64,000 nt of DNA from the NCBI RefSeq assembly GCF_010389155.1, contig NC_057765.1:26042980-26106979 (forward strand), given 5' to 3'. Origin of the DNA: Erigeron canadensis. Its lineage: Eukaryota > Streptophyta > Magnoliopsida > Asterales > Asteraceae. The translations under genes and the position numbers were made by a program. This document shows positions 11,546 through 24,400 of the stretch, piece by piece; the first letter of the stretch is position 1, and each line of letters starts with the position of its first letter. The notes below the pieces were generated by a model. It did no database searches. It worked only from the letters and a program-made list of their open reading frames with translations, and was not told the DNA's origin.

Positions 11546-11679
11546 TCACTTATGGTATGTCTAACTTTTAATAGTGTTGAAATACTTGTTGTTTAATTAC
11601 TTATTTAAATCATTAACCTTGTTTAAAAAGCCAAAATGGAAAGTATTAACTATGTGCAAATGTATATACTTTTAGTAAA

Positions 11680-11852
11680 CTAGGTGTATGACCGCGAGAT
11701 ACAACGAAGGTAGCGATACGTAATGATGTGGTGGTTATTGTAAAAATAAGTGACGTAAAAGGGATCATTGAAGAATTTATTATGCAAATTATTTCATTAA
11801 AAATATTATAGGTATATCTGATGTATATGTTTAACTTAGTGAATATTAAAAG
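11680..11852 (-). mobile_element. Helitron-like 3' end, interrupted by SINE
   Basis: On the minus strand the sequence ends in GCGGTCATACACCTAG followed by T. The body resembles the short Helitron family. The SINE described next is inserted into its right part. The 5' end was not found. Confidence 0.35.
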
Positions 11853-12093
11853 TAAAGTAACTACCAAGGCCGTTTTTCACGGGTTTGAATCTCAATACCG
11901 TCTTTGAAGGTGTATGAGAAAGTTGTGACGTAGACAACCATACCCCTACTAAAGATCATTAGACTACTTTCAGATCTACCAAAGATTGAAAAGGACTTCT
12001 AGCCTTGCTCGACATGAGGATCGAATCCACGACCTCTATATCCAGAGGCAAGGGGCTTCAACCATTGATCCAACCCGTTGGTTTAAAGTAACT
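11853..12093 (-). mobile_element. tRNA-derived SINE with 10-bp target duplication
   Basis: The direct repeat TAAAGTAACT flanks the element at 11853-11862 and 12084-12093. Read from 12083 downwards, it has an A-box-like GGATCAATGGTTGAAG and a B box, GTGGATTCGATCC, spaced as in tRNA genes, followed by a tRNA-unrelated body. It would be transcribed by RNA polymerase III. The body is about 221 bp and lacks a long poly(A) tail, as in many plant SINEs. Confidence 0.75.
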
Positions 12094-12193
12094 CTCAATG
12101 TCTTCTTCCACTGGTTTTGTGTCCCAATAGCTAATATGGTTATTTCAAAGTCTGACTTGCTTAATAGAAAAGTAGTAGTCCCAATAATTTATA

Positions 12194-12482
12194 TCTATAT
12201 TAATCATCAACTTCTTTTATAAAATCTCAATTAAGGAACTGAAATACCAAAAATACTCATCTCCTTTATTCATTAATTTAAAATTTTCTATCTAATATAA
12301 CTATAATATACTTAATGAAATAATTTACTTATAAATTTCTCAACTCTTAAAATTACTATACTACCTCTTTAACATAACCATTGTTGCCCCCCCCCCCCCC
12401 CCCCCACCATGAGTCGCCACTCATGCCTCCGCCACCACCACTATTACTATGGCCGCCTCATGGCGCAGGCATATGACTCATG
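12194..12482 (+). mobile_element. Non-autonomous Helitron-like element
   Basis: The 5' end is TCTATATTAATCATC preceded by A. The element runs through an AT-rich body to a C tract (12388-12404), then CCGCC repeats and GGCGCAGGCATATGACTCATG, a degraded version of the family 3' end. Confidence 0.4.
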
Positions 12483-12532
12483 AATATGAATAGACCATGT
12501 TAATTATTTGTTAAAAAACATATTGTGTTTTA

Positions 12533-12670
12533 TAGGGGTGAGCAAAAACCGAAACGAAATCTGGAAAAAACCAAAAAAACCGAACCCAAAAACCGATAAC
12601 TGAACCAAAACCATTGGTTTGAATTTAGTTTTTGAAAAAACGATTGGATCCGTTCGGGTTTCGGTTTTTG
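12533..12670. mobile_element. hAT-type MITE terminus
   Basis: TAGGGGTGAGCAAAAACCG followed by repeated AACCGAA-type motifs matches the terminus of the complete element at 25371-26036. The matching right end was not found, so this copy is truncated or decayed. Confidence 0.4.
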
Positions 12671-13635
12671 TTTTTATTTTCATTATCTATTTTTTTTTTT
12701 ATAGAAACAAACTCCAAAAATTGAAAAAAAATTCTCTTTTGATAATCATATGGTTCGAGTTTTGCCCTTAAGACCGATATTAATATAAGGTAGCTAGTGA
12801 TAAATTGATAGGTCATTAAGTTTTTTGAAATAGAATTTTTGATTTGTTTTTATATTTTGATATATTATTATTATTATGTTGAAAAAGAATGTTTGTTCAA
12901 AAAATCAAAAATTAATTAAATAAATAAATGAAAGAACAAAGTATAAGTAAATAAATAAAGCATGTGTATATGTATATTTTGTTTATTAATAAAGTTTATT
13001 ATTATAAAAAATTATATTTTGATCCTTTTAATAAGAAAATAACAAAAATAGTTCTCAAGTGGATTGACGTAATAGATAAATAGACGGTCGTCAGTTTTAG
13101 GTACCTTACGAGTAGGGGTATGATTCGAATAGAGATTCAAAAATTTTTACCAAAAAGATAATTTGAGGTATACTTCAGGTACCATCCGTACTCCTATCCT
13201 TATTAGAGATATTTTTAAAAAAATGTACTAAAAAATGATATAAGCTTAACACGGAGACAAAATTAAAAATGACGTGTTTGATTCGGGTTGGGCCGTATTC
13301 CCTTTTAACCTTGGATTATATATCACTTTCGCTCAGCCTCCGGATCACTTTCTGCCTCACTACTGACTCAACCCCAGCCAGGAGTTCACTCTTCTGATAC
13401 ACTCCGTTTTGTTTATAAAAATAAATACATCTAACCGGGTAATATTCCAATCCACTTCCGCTTCGAATCGGCTCGGCCTTGGTTCCAGCAGTTCACACTT
13501 GTCTCACTTCCTTTCCGCCAAGGTGTGTTCCTGCTACACTCTCTCTCAGCCGCTTCATATATACTTTTTTTTTCTTTTTAACTTATGATTATTATTATTA
13601 TTATTTTAACGGAGTAGCATTTCTATTTTGACACA
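12671..13635. other. Spacer with an unassigned GC-richer stretch
   Basis: No gene is supported. At 13290-13560 base composition is more balanced, with CT-rich runs and a TTATAAAAATAAAT motif. It could be an orphaned promoter or leader, but no ATG-led frame follows. Confidence 0.3.
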
Positions 13636-14107
13636 CGAGTGTAAGTACTCGCGCGTTGCAACGTTAAGATGTTAGGGTGATAGTTGCGGTAAGATGTTAG
13701 GGTGATAGTTCATAGGTTGTGATAGGTCATAGTTTGTGATATGTCCTAGAGTGTGATAACCAAATGCCTTAGCTCTACGGGCTTCACTTTCGGATTTAAA
13801 ATTTCGTCAAAAGTATATCGAGGTACATCTCTAATGAAAAAGAATTAAATTTTTAAAAACACCCATATAATTTTTATAATTTATCGATTGACGGTTTTCG
13901 AGATAAAGATTTTGAATTAATTAGAGAAATTTTTGGAGGAGAGAAAAAAAATGAGTGATTGAGATTTGAAAGAGAGAGAAAAAAATGAGTAGTTGATTTA
14001 TTGTAAGGGTATTATCGATAAGTGATATAGGTAGGGGTTTTTACTTGTATAAAGTTGAAAAATTAGAGGGAATAAATACTTTATAATGTAGTAGAGATAA
14101 AGATATA
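13636..14107 (-). mobile_element. Dispersed Helitron-like repeat, copy A
   Basis: It aligns over most of its length, in opposite orientation, with 49425-49835. Shared blocks include a triple GTGATAGNTCATAG motif, CGGATTTAAAAATTTGTCAAA and AACACCCATATAATTTTTAT. Both copies end in a GCAACGCGCG...ACTCG segment followed by T. No coding sequence is present. Confidence 0.5.
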
Positions 14108-14444
14108 TATTTCTTCCCAATATATGAAACCGATGTATATAGATTTAATAGGAGGGTTTGGACTACACCTTCATAAAACATTTTCTTTTTTAAAATGAAA
14201 ATAATAAACAAAACCATCTCACATTTTTTTATGATAAATATCTAGTATAACTAAGTGGTGTTTGGCCTAGCTCTTATTTTTTTGGCTTATGCATATCTAT
14301 GAAAACTAGCTTCTTGCTTATATTTTATAAATTACTATATAGTGTTCGATATAGCTTATTGGCTTATATAGAAAAAAGCTACATATCTTTTTGGTTTTTT
14401 AAAAAAACCTTCAAATTATTTAGAGTATACTCTATAGTATATAC

Positions 14445-14804
14445 TGACTTATGTCCGCACAATAAGCTGGCGCCTGGCGGTGGGGTAGTGGTGGCGCCGA
14501 CGGGTGGCGGAGGTGGTGGCTGCAGTAGTGTCGGCAACGGTGGCGGTGTGTTGGTGGGGGCGGCGGCGGGGCCGCGGTGGGGCAACGATGGTGGTGAATG
14601 TGAAGGTAATTGATGTCAAAGGTAGTAATGTAGTTTTTTTAAGAATTGATGGAACTATTTTGTAAATTATTTCATTAAGGGTATTATAGTTATATTAATT
14701 AGAGATGTTTAAATTAGTGAATAAATGAAAGAGATATCTTGGGTTTTTCAAAGACTGAAAGTTTAAGAAAAAAAGGGGTGATTTGCTTTATTGGATAGTA
14801 TAGA
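14445..14804 (-). mobile_element. Helitron-like element with GGCGGTGG-rich end
   Basis: On the minus strand the 5' end is TCTATACTATCCAATAAAGC preceded by A. The other end is a GC-rich triplet block (14465-14585) as in the family members at 43398 and 53213. The Gly/Pro-rich open frames across this block are compositional. Confidence 0.45.
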
Positions 14805-15000
14805 TATAGATATAAAAAAATTGACAGTAGTAGTAAACAATTGATTAAACCATAATCTAGTTACTATTACCCTTTTGTAAGGAGTTAAATTTAAACAAAT
14901 TAAGATCTTTTTATTCTTTAGCTCTTAGATATTCGAATTCAAATTTTGTAGTCCTTGTAAACTATACGAGATTTTTAAAGTTATTTTGGGTTGGACAAAT

Positions 15001-16318
15001 ATGTCGTCATCGTCAAAAAGGAAAACTGAACCAGCCCATTATCTGTTAAAGATCGAGTCTTTCTCTCTTCTTGCTGAAGCTAGATCAATGAAAATTGAAT
15101 CTGATGTATTTGAAGCCAGCGGTCATAAATGGTTTGCTCTCTATCTATCTCCAAACTATTAGTGTATTATTTTTAAGACATTATCATGCTAAAAAACTTG
15201 ATGAGTAAATTTATGGATTTTCAGGAGACTAGAATTGTATCCGAATGGAAATGGTGAGGAAAGTGGTGGTAACAACATATCTTTGTATCTAGTGATATGT
15301 GACCCTGAAAGCTTCCCAAACGGATGGGAGGTCTGTGTTGATGTTAGTTTTTTTGTTTATGATCATGAAAGCCATAGGTATGCAATTTTTCAAGGTAATA
15401 TTTTTGAGTTTTTAACTTATTTTATCATATCATTTTGTGATAAAGTTGAGGTTTTTTTTTGAATATATAATTTATTTGTGTATATATAGATATCAATGGC
15501 GATGGGAACAGGACAAGGTTTAATGAGAGTAAGAAAATGTGGGGCTTTGACAAACTAATCTCACTTGAGTCTTTCAAGGAGGTTGAAAATGGGTACTTGT
15601 TTAATGATGCGTGTGTGTTTGGAGTCGAGGTTTTTGCCGTTTCAGAGTATGCACAAAATGATCGATGCTTATCATTTGTAAAACCCCCGGCAGCTAATAA
15701 TACATACACTTGGAGAATTGATAACTTTTCAGATGTTACAGAGGAAATTATTTGTTCAGATGTCTTCAAAATTGGCAATGTCAAGTGGTACATCGGGTTT
15801 TCCCTCCTTACCATTTGAAATATATATATATACACATTAAATTTGGCTGTTGCTTGTTATGTTTTAACACATGAAAACATTTGTGATTTTTCAATGATCT
15901 CATATGTTTCTTATGGCACATTATTGACTGCAGGAAATTATCCCTATATCCAAAAGGAAACAATGCATATAGAGCCCATGCCCTTACCTTTTTTAAAACA
16001 ACATTTGCATCTTCTCTTTATTAATAGTTGTGTTGATTCTGGTTACTGTTGTATTATATATGTAGTGGTTAATACTTGAATAGTTTTTCTAGTAAATGTT
16101 TGTAGTCTGTAGTTCTATTGTATCATGTGACAGTTCAATGGCTTTTCTTCGTTGCAGAAGCTAAACACTGGTTCAGTAGCTCTGCTCATGATTGGGGCTT
16201 TTATTGTTTTGTGCCACTGAATGTGCTCCGTGAACCGGCATATGGCATGTTGGTGAATGATGTTCTTATTGTTGAAGTCGAGATCTCAATGTTGGGTGCA
16301 CTAAAAAAATTCATCTGA
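15001..16318 (+). pseudogene. Double MATH-domain gene, copy 3, exon 4 deleted
   Basis: Exons 1-3 (15001-15131, 15225-15394, 15490-15787) and exon 5 (16158-16318) are intact and in phase. Exon 4 starts at 15934 but only its first 30-odd nt remain. After the codons for LYPKGN the sequence jumps straight into text that in copies 1 and 2 lies in intron 4 (AGAGCCCATGCC), so about 125 nt including the splice donor are gone. Reading through would stop about 20 codons later, giving a protein with MATH1 and a truncated MATH2 of about 230 residues. Exon 5 could be rescued only by new splicing. The start codon context (MSSSSKRKTEPAHY) matches copy 6. Confidence 0.8.
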
Positions 16319-16972
16319 ATATTGGTGGTGTTGTACTGTTGTATGTATGGTAGTTAATGATGGAATGGAAGGATTGGTGTTTGAAATGTAAGAATATGGC
16401 ATTCTCTGTTTTTTAATCATCCTTATATGTATGGTAGTTAATTATACAGTTACTGTTGGTTTAAAATGATATTCTGTGTTTATTTTTTCCTTCTATTTGA
16501 GAAATCATCCTTTGAATGCCATACTGACAACTTTTAGAATAACTTTTAGAATGAAATTCTAAAAAGGTTGGATTGTTACTTCAATCTAAAAAGGTTGCAA
16601 AGTATCACAAATCATTCTTGTTAATTTTTTTTCACATTTGATACTCATGTTCTTTTATCAGCGCTCATTTCTCTGTTTATATGCCGTCGATCATCCCTGT
16701 TAATTCCACTTTGATAAAATGGTCTTTTCCCATCTTCCATTGAACATCACAAATAATTCATGTAGTTTTGTTAGTTTCACACTACTTGTTCCCAGAACAA
16801 CAAAATATGGGGGAAGTAAGACGTGACTAGTCACTCTAAGGTCACAAGTTGTCACAGAAAAAAATGAGCCACCGATATGCATACAACTATACATCTTTTT
16901 GATCATATAACATGTTCATCGAAACTGAGTGTCTGAGTATGGTTGATAATCAATTCTCATTCTCATTCTCAT
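16319..16972. other. MATH copy 3 3' flank and spacer
   Basis: The text after the stop repeats flank elements of the other copies (TTTGAGAAATCATCC, NATGCCATACTGA). From 16600 on nothing is recognised apart from an ATTCTC hexamer repeat at 16951-16976. Confidence 0.45.
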
Positions 16973-19444
16973 TCTCATCCTTAATAAAGCAAGGTTCCTT
17001 GCATCAAAATATTTTTAAAAATTGCCGAGTGGCAACCTGCCCCTTTTTTTAAAAAAAAAACTCTCCCTTAATTTAACTTAACAAAATTTACACGGAGGCT
17101 TTAAACAAAAGGATATTGGAAAATAACTCAATGTTTTTTTTTCAGGGATGTTTCTTCTTCATGACTTTACTATTTCTTCGTCTTTCTCATATTTAGGGTT
17201 TCAATTTGAAGATGTTTTTTGCTCTTGGCCGGACGGAATTTGCACGGAATTTTCCCCGGAAAAACAGGTATCGAAAGTTTCAAATTAGGATTATGATTTG
17301 TTTTTCTTTTTGGCTTATAGTTATTTTTTTAATATAAAATGCAAATTTAGATCTATTCTTTGTTCTTATCTTATTTCTAACTAATTTTTGTTGATTATCT
17401 GTTCCAAGCTCGCCTCCCATCAAACGTATTTTTTTTATATATATAAAATGCAATTTTAGTACTATTCTTTGTGGTGGTTTTGTTGGATGAGATATTTGGG
17501 TTGCCTGGGATTAACGACATGGAGTTTTGTTGGATAAGTGTATTGTCAAATGCTTTATTAATTGCAACCACGTCAAATTATTGTGTTTAACTTGTGTTTA
17601 CCATCTGATTTGGCTACCCATATTTTTAATGTGAATGACACAAAAATCTTGCTAGGTGGACTGCAACAATATTAGATAACCTTATATGGTTGTATAATGT
17701 ATCCGATCATATGTAGTCTATGTAACAATTCAAAATTAATCTTACTTATCACATTATGGGTTAAAACAACTTATTTCCACTACTGAGGGCATACTTTCTA
17801 TTTGTGTATAAGCAACATACAAGTTGAACGGAAACCAACTTGTGGTTAGTGTTAGTCATTTCTCATTTCACTTATTTTGAATGTAAAGCAATTGAAACAT
17901 AAATCATTCGCATTCTTTCTTTGTAACTTTTGTCAGACTATTCCTACAAGCTTTGTCTGAAGATATCAACTGAATTCATGTCTTCCAACTTTTGTGCCGT
18001 AGGGTAAACAAAACTGCGAGCTAAACAATACAATGACACTAGACGCTAATACTATTAAAAATATATAGTCAAGCACAAAAAATTCCGCCTTCAATAACAC
18101 TTAACACCAATTTTATGCATTTGAAGGTGTTGACACATCAAGTATAAGGTCCATAAGGAAACTTGCTACCCTCTTTGTCTTGTCTTATGAAGTGTTTATT
18201 ATCATGTACGATGTATGCATCTAACTCAATAATGTTGATTTATTTGATTAAATATACTACACTTTTAGCTCTCAATGGATATGTCGTAAGCAACATTTGT
18301 TTGCTACTGAGATTGTATATGTAATAAGCTGATTTTACTATAATAGGATTGCCGATAACCAAGTTGTAAGGTTTCAGGAGACGCTTGATGAGATGAGAGT
18401 ATAAGCTCATACGATTAATTAGTCGATTCTGGTAAACTTGGTGACAGTGTTGAGGTAAACTTCAATATGAACTTGAAATGTGTTGGAATTTTATTTACTG
18501 TGCTCGGTAGCTTTCATTTTTGAACTGACTTTTATTTTTGTTGAAAAGATCACTGTTATATACCGGGCTATGAGTGCGAGGATTGGTCAAACTCAGAGGA
18601 TGTGAACTCTTCAGCTTATTTAGGCTACTCTTTACAGGTGGATTCTGAACTTCATTTGCATCTACCTACATACGTACCAAAGGAGTTCTCCCTGAACTCT
18701 CCACTAGGTAAGTACATGACTTTGATCATTATTCATTAGCGACACAATGGACAAGTATATATCAATATGATTGTATCTTTTTCGTGTAACAACTTCTTGA
18801 GCAAATATCTATCTTTTTTGGAGTAGTTGATCTTGGCGTTTTTCCAAATACGACTGTTAAAAAGGAAGTCTCTTTTGGTGGGTATTGATCATTATTAATT
18901 TGTGTCCTAAACATGTTACTTCTCAGCTGACTTTTAAAAATGAATGTACAAGAATTCATGTTTTTCCTAGGATGCATGGTGTAACCAAAGCTTCCGATAT
19001 AACCAAGGTATTCCATGACTTTCATGTATTCAAATTAGATGGGTTAGGGTGGTCATGTCAGGCTGACATGATACGGGAAAGTGATTCCCATGCTCGGATT
19101 CGATTCTCCAAATGGGTTAAGAAAATATATCTAGAGGCTTTCCGGCTTCTTGAAGTTGCCCTGCAGTAGCACATCACGCTACTGGTAAACATTGATTTTA
19201 TAAAACAAGATATATATTGCCTCCACCATTAATATTATATGTAATTTTTATTTTGTTGTGAAAAGAGTGCTCTTTCAAAATAAATCTCTTCTGACACGGT
19301 GGTTCTCTCAACAGGAACCATGAACATGGACCCCATTACGAATGGTGTGTTGAAAGTGAAAGAATGAGAAAGGATGCAAGTGAAAGAATGAGAAAGGACT
19401 ATTTGGTTGGTTGTATAAAAAAGATGCAGCTAGGAGGTTGATAT

Positions 19445-19483
<39 letters not shown>

Positions 19484-19790
19484 TATTAAATGTTTTCTTT
19501 CAATTTTAGCATCATTGCGAACTTGACACCAAAAATGCAGATATTTTTACACTGTAATTGTTTTAGGATTCATGATAATGGATAAAGCATTTTCATGGAA
19601 TTGAAGTTTTGATATCTAATATTATAACTTATTCACATGGCTATTTTCATATGAAATTAATTTTGATTCACTGCTTTCATATCAAATTCCCGTATAGCCA
19701 CGACACATATAATATATTTATGCCTTTAATAAACGTATTTTGCGAAACTTTTATATAAATGCCCGGATTGAACCCGGGTTAATTAGCTAG
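16973..19790 (+). mobile_element. Helitron A, about 2.8 kb, with exon-like cargo
   Basis: The 3' end carries a hairpin (CCCGGATTGAACCCGGG) 10 nt before CTAG, which is followed by T. The 5' end, TCATCCTTAATAAAGCAAGG, strongly resembles that of Helitron B at 21977, including the downstream TTGCCRAGTGGCAAC motif. The exact first base is uncertain because of the ATTCTC repeat. No Rep/helicase gene is present. Exon-like, splice-bordered frames occur inside (18555-18708 and 18970-19167, including HDFHVFKLDGLGWSCQADM), so the element may carry captured host gene pieces of unknown identity. Confidence 0.65.
18970..19167 (+). pseudogene. Unknown exon-like fragment inside Helitron A
   Basis: The open frame MHGVTKASDITKVFHDF...FRLLEVALQ ends at TAG 19167-19169. 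It has balanced codon use compared with its AT-rich surroundings. Another short frame at 18570-18708 (YECEDWSNSEDV...PKEFSLNSP) ends at a GTAAGT donor. I do not recognise either. They are most simply exons of a captured gene. Confidence 0.35.
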
Positions 19791-20065
19791 TAAGTACACT
19801 ATATGTCTGTTGTTGGAAATTTGGTGGTTAATACTAATAGCTACTACTAGATTAGAAATTAAGAGGTACCAGTTAATTTCATATGTCAATGTCTGTCGGC
19901 TAATACGATATTCACATTTGTATATTAACTTCGGGCTTATATCAAGCCCAATTCTAAAGTCTACTTTTATAAAGAACGTTAAATACTTTATGTCGTCATT
20001 TACTTATTTAAACCATTAACTTTCTTTAAAAATGAAAATGAAAACTATTAACTTTGAGTAAATAC

Positions 20066-20865
20066 TAAATTTTAGACCCGTGTCTGACACTGGACACGGG
20101 GTTTACGATATTATCAATATTAAATCTTCATACATTTAATTTATAAAAACTTATAATTTGGAAGATATACGGTTCTAAGTGATATACTTTGCAAGTTGTA
20201 GTACAATAACCACATGTTCGTCACAGTCATTATTAGATGATACACATTGATGAAATGTTTGTAATAGTCATTCCACAAGGCACATGCTACAATAATTTCT
20301 CTATTATATAATTTTTTGAAACCAATTGTACTCATAATGTGGTATTATTATGAAAGATTATTATTCATTAAAATATAAACATACTTGTGATCCCGTATTT
20401 GACATTCAAGTATACGTGTTTGATCATGATACGACCCATAACATGAATATGTTTATTTTCAACCACTGTCCAATAATAATTAAATAACAATTATGATTGT
20501 TTTCATATTGTTTGATAACAATTATGACTTTTGATTTGAGTGGCAATTTAACTTTAAAAAATTAAATAAAAATATTTTTTGTAACGTTTTTAAAAAATTT
20601 AAGAAAAACTTCTCAATTTGATGGCTAAAAATAAATATAATTTAAATATTTATGGTTACAAAGTGTAAATTATTGATGGAAAACAAAAAAAGTGAATTAA
20701 TGAGACTTTTTCTACAAATTAATATAAATACCAATATAATATATTTGGATAATGATTCTAATTTATAGTTAATCTAAATGATGACATAAGCGAGAATTAA
20801 TTTGATACAAATGAGCGATTTGATTGTTTAATAAGTCATTAGTTCAACTGTCTTATAGTATATAT
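20066..20865 (-). mobile_element. Helitron-like element with strong 3' hairpin
   Basis: On the minus strand, CCCGTGTC CAGTGTCA GACACGGG (8-bp stem, 8-nt loop) is followed by TCTAAAATTTAG and then T, a slightly decayed CTAG end. The 5' side near 20865 resembles the ends near 21230 and 43385 (GCTCTAATAACTTATCGATC-like text). Non-coding. Confidence 0.5.
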
Positions 20866-21235
20866 TAAGATTAAGATTAAAATTAAAATTAAAATTGTAT
20901 AATTACTACTAAAATCTTAATATATTTACAATAAATTTAATTTATTTTTATATAATTAATTTTATATGTATGATAGAACATATTATTGGATATATATTAG
21001 CTATTATTTTATTGGATAAATAATAGCTATTATTTTATCAGATATACATAAGCTATTATCATTAATTTATTATATTAAAACTATTGGGTAAAAAGTGTAA
21101 ATTTGTGATTGAAAACAAAAAAGTGTAAACTAAAGTCAAAATTGAAAAAAAAGTCAACATTAAAAAATCGAGAACTGTGATTGATCGATAAGTTATTAGA
21201 GCAACTATGCTTTAGTATAATAAAAAATACTTTCC
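20866..21235 (-). repeat. Related Helitron-like 5' fragment
   Basis: This contains a second copy of the family 5' region (TAGTATAA, GAGCAACT and TTGATCGATAAG motifs seen on the + strand), adjacent to the element before it. An ATTAAA microsatellite lies at its left edge. Confidence 0.35.
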
Positions 21236-21433
21236 TTTATATAGTTAGTATTGTGTAAATTTTGTTTAGGAATTATACTCCTGAAATATACTTTATGACA
21301 TTTTCCCATTAACTTTATTTTCTATTTATTGAATTTATATTTAATCTTAAAATATTAATTTTAAAGATAAATTCACAAGTTTTGTATAATATAACAAATA
21401 AACATGCAAATTCTTTAGTTTTTCAATAAGCAC

Positions 21434-24400
21434 TAGGGGTGTTTATAGACCCGTTTGATCCGGATTTAACTAAATCTCAAACCAAACCGGTAATTACGGT
21501 TTTAATATATATTAAACCAAACCATACCAAGTATATTGTCTGAACAATTTAAACCAAACCATGTAAGCCGGTCCGGTTTGGACGGTTCAACTTTTAAAGT
21601 TTATTTTTTATTTCTTTTATTATTATACAATTTTGTATATAATTGTCAATATTTGTGTTAAGATCCATAACAAATACTTAAAATTAGAATCGTACATATG
21701 AAAAAAATTTACTAGCGGGTTAAACTATTAAATTTAATGTATTCAAACTTTAGGTTAAAACTTTATTCATATGTTAATAACAAGTATAATACCCACGTAA
21801 TGAAAAAGTTTTTATTTATACTAGAAATGTATAATTAGGTATATATTTAAAATATAAGTTTTGTTCTTTATAATGAAACTTTAAGAAATTTGGAGCATAA
21901 AAGTGTTTATTTTAGTAAAATGTTTAAACTTTATGACTTCAGATAAAGTAATTTTCTTTTCAAGTTATCTCTTCCCTCTTCCTATTAAAGCAAGGTTTTA
22001 AGACTAATTACTTTTAAAAATTTGCCAAGTGGCAACATATCCCTTTCCTCGACTAGCTCCTTCCGTCAAACGTATTATATAAGGAGAAAAGAGAAAAATC
22101 TTCAGAGAAGATAGTTCTTCTACTTCAATCTTTATGATCAACAAATTCGACTTTGTTAAGAAAAAATCTCATAGATCTCTGTGATCAAGAAAACCATCTT
22201 CAAGGTTGGCTCTCAATTTTAATTTAGAGCTTTTTACACGATGTACCTTCTATTTTGTCAAGAATCCAAATATACGGTGATTGGGAAGGTTTTAACCACC
22301 AATCAAGATTATTAAGTCACTGAAGGTATAAATTTCCTATATCAATTTACAAGTTTTTCAGATTTCAAATATTAGGGTTCTTGTTTCCTATTTAGATTTA
22401 TTTTGAATGTATGAGTTGGTATTCGAGACTAACAAAGATAAAATCCCATCTATCAATCATAAATTTTTGCAAGTGGTATCGTAAATTTCTGCATAAGTGC
22501 ATAAGTTGTTACAAAGCTCCATGTTTCACTGCATTGTTACTTGATGGTTTACTTGGGTTTGCTCAAGGAAATAAAGCTTTGCACAACTGTCATGTTTTTT
22601 TCTGGTAGATAAAAGACCAATTTTCATGTCCATCTTATTTCATATTCAACTCCATTTCCATTTTGCGTTTGTGGTTTATATAAAACCGGGACATATAGAG
22701 ATGAAATGGGCTACAAGGAGGGCCACTAAGTCTATTGACCTTATGATATGCTGCCTTTTGAAATCTGCAACTGCCGAACCAATATGGGCATGCAATTTTG
22801 TTTTTCTTACCCTGCATAATGTTGATACAAGATTGATAAAACCTTTGATACAAGTTTAATGTCGACTGTCATTAAACAAAAGTGTTCAAAATAATATCCT
22901 AAAAAAACTACATATAATAGAATCACAATGTGAAACTCAATTGTAGTCGGCCCATTTTGTGATGCTACTACTCGGGAATACTTATTGAAGGTTCCTTGGA
23001 GCTGAAAAACTTCTCAATCGTAATGTGAAAGTCAAAAACTATAGTGTGAACCTAAACGTGTTCTCTATATGGATATGATCTTGATCACTTTGTCTATTTT
23101 ATCTGTACCCTTGCTTCTTGATGTAGCTATTGTTTGGCTTACTCATTTACTGATGATACATATTTTGCTGGAAAGGAATGATCTTAAGGAGCAAAGAAGT
23201 TATCTTTGAAGGAACATAGTATAAAGTATAAACTTTTACTTTCGTATCCAAAATGATTACCCTTTTTAAGCATACAAAGGTCAAATTCAAGATTGGTTGC
23301 TTTCATCCTAACATCGATGTTTATGGAAACATAGTTGTAGACTTAATCCTTCACTTAATGTGTTGTCTTTTTGGAACATTCAGGTCCATTCGAGTGAGGT
23401 CATTTATCTGGGTGCAAGTCTTGAGTAGCTGTTGACTTGGTTATTGATCATTTGATTTCTATGGAGCAATTTTTGCTAATTTGTGCAGGATCCATGGCGG
23501 AATCCAACAGTACAAGAGGAGGCAACAACAATAAATCATTTAATTGGTCTAAACTAAAATAAATATATGTGTTATAAGGTTCATTACAAAGATTAGAATC
23601 TCTTTTTAGTGTCTAAATTGGTATGTATGCGTATAGTTCGAGGACTATACTATTGATCTAGAGGCTCTCCTTTAGTTTCCCTAAAGGCCATGTTTTTTGA
23701 AGGTCTTAGTTCAGGTCACAAGACTTTTGGGTGGTAATGTTTCATTGGATACTATTATACTAAGAGTCTATGTGGACTGGACAACCTTAGAGATCTAACC
23801 TGAGTGCAGTTGTCATGTTGACTATTAGCAACATTGGCTTCTCAGTTCTCACTTCATGACACGACCTGATAACATAGAAGTAAAACACTTTTTCTGTTTA
23901 GTGCAACTGCTTCTCGAGTATAATCTTTATGATGTAGTTAACTAACCTATGAACGTGTGTTTTATTGTTAGATATCGTACCCTATTTTTGTGAATCGAAA
24001 AAGTCTTGTGACAAATAATATCATTTTGTTGTTGTTCGGGTCACTCTTTAGATATTGGGTCAAGCTCTATTGCTTTGCTCAAGGATGTGGTGCTACAAGG
24101 GTCCGCTAATTCATCGATGTTGCTACTATTGTTGTCACATTTTGTATCCATAGTTACTCATGGTGATCCATTCTTATGCTTTAGTATTTATAATTGGCCT
24201 TCTTTTCTTTGGTTCGTAATCCTGTAAAACTATGTGGACCATGATTATGTCTGAAGATGTCGTCATTGTATTATTCTTAATTTCTTATCGTAAGGCATTT
24301 TTATTTGAACATTTCGTTGTAATATTGTTACTGAAAGACATCTTCAGGATTGTATTATTGTTACTGTAAGTCTGTAAGGCCTGCACAACATTGTGCATTA

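Noticed and set aside
14299..14613. Gly-rich and Pro-rich open frames on opposite strands
   Set aside because: Compositional consequence of the GGCGGTGG block in a Helitron-like element; no conserved protein.
15425..15835. 136-codon minus-strand frame opposite MATH copy 3
   Set aside because: Antisense shadow of exon 3, with no independent features.
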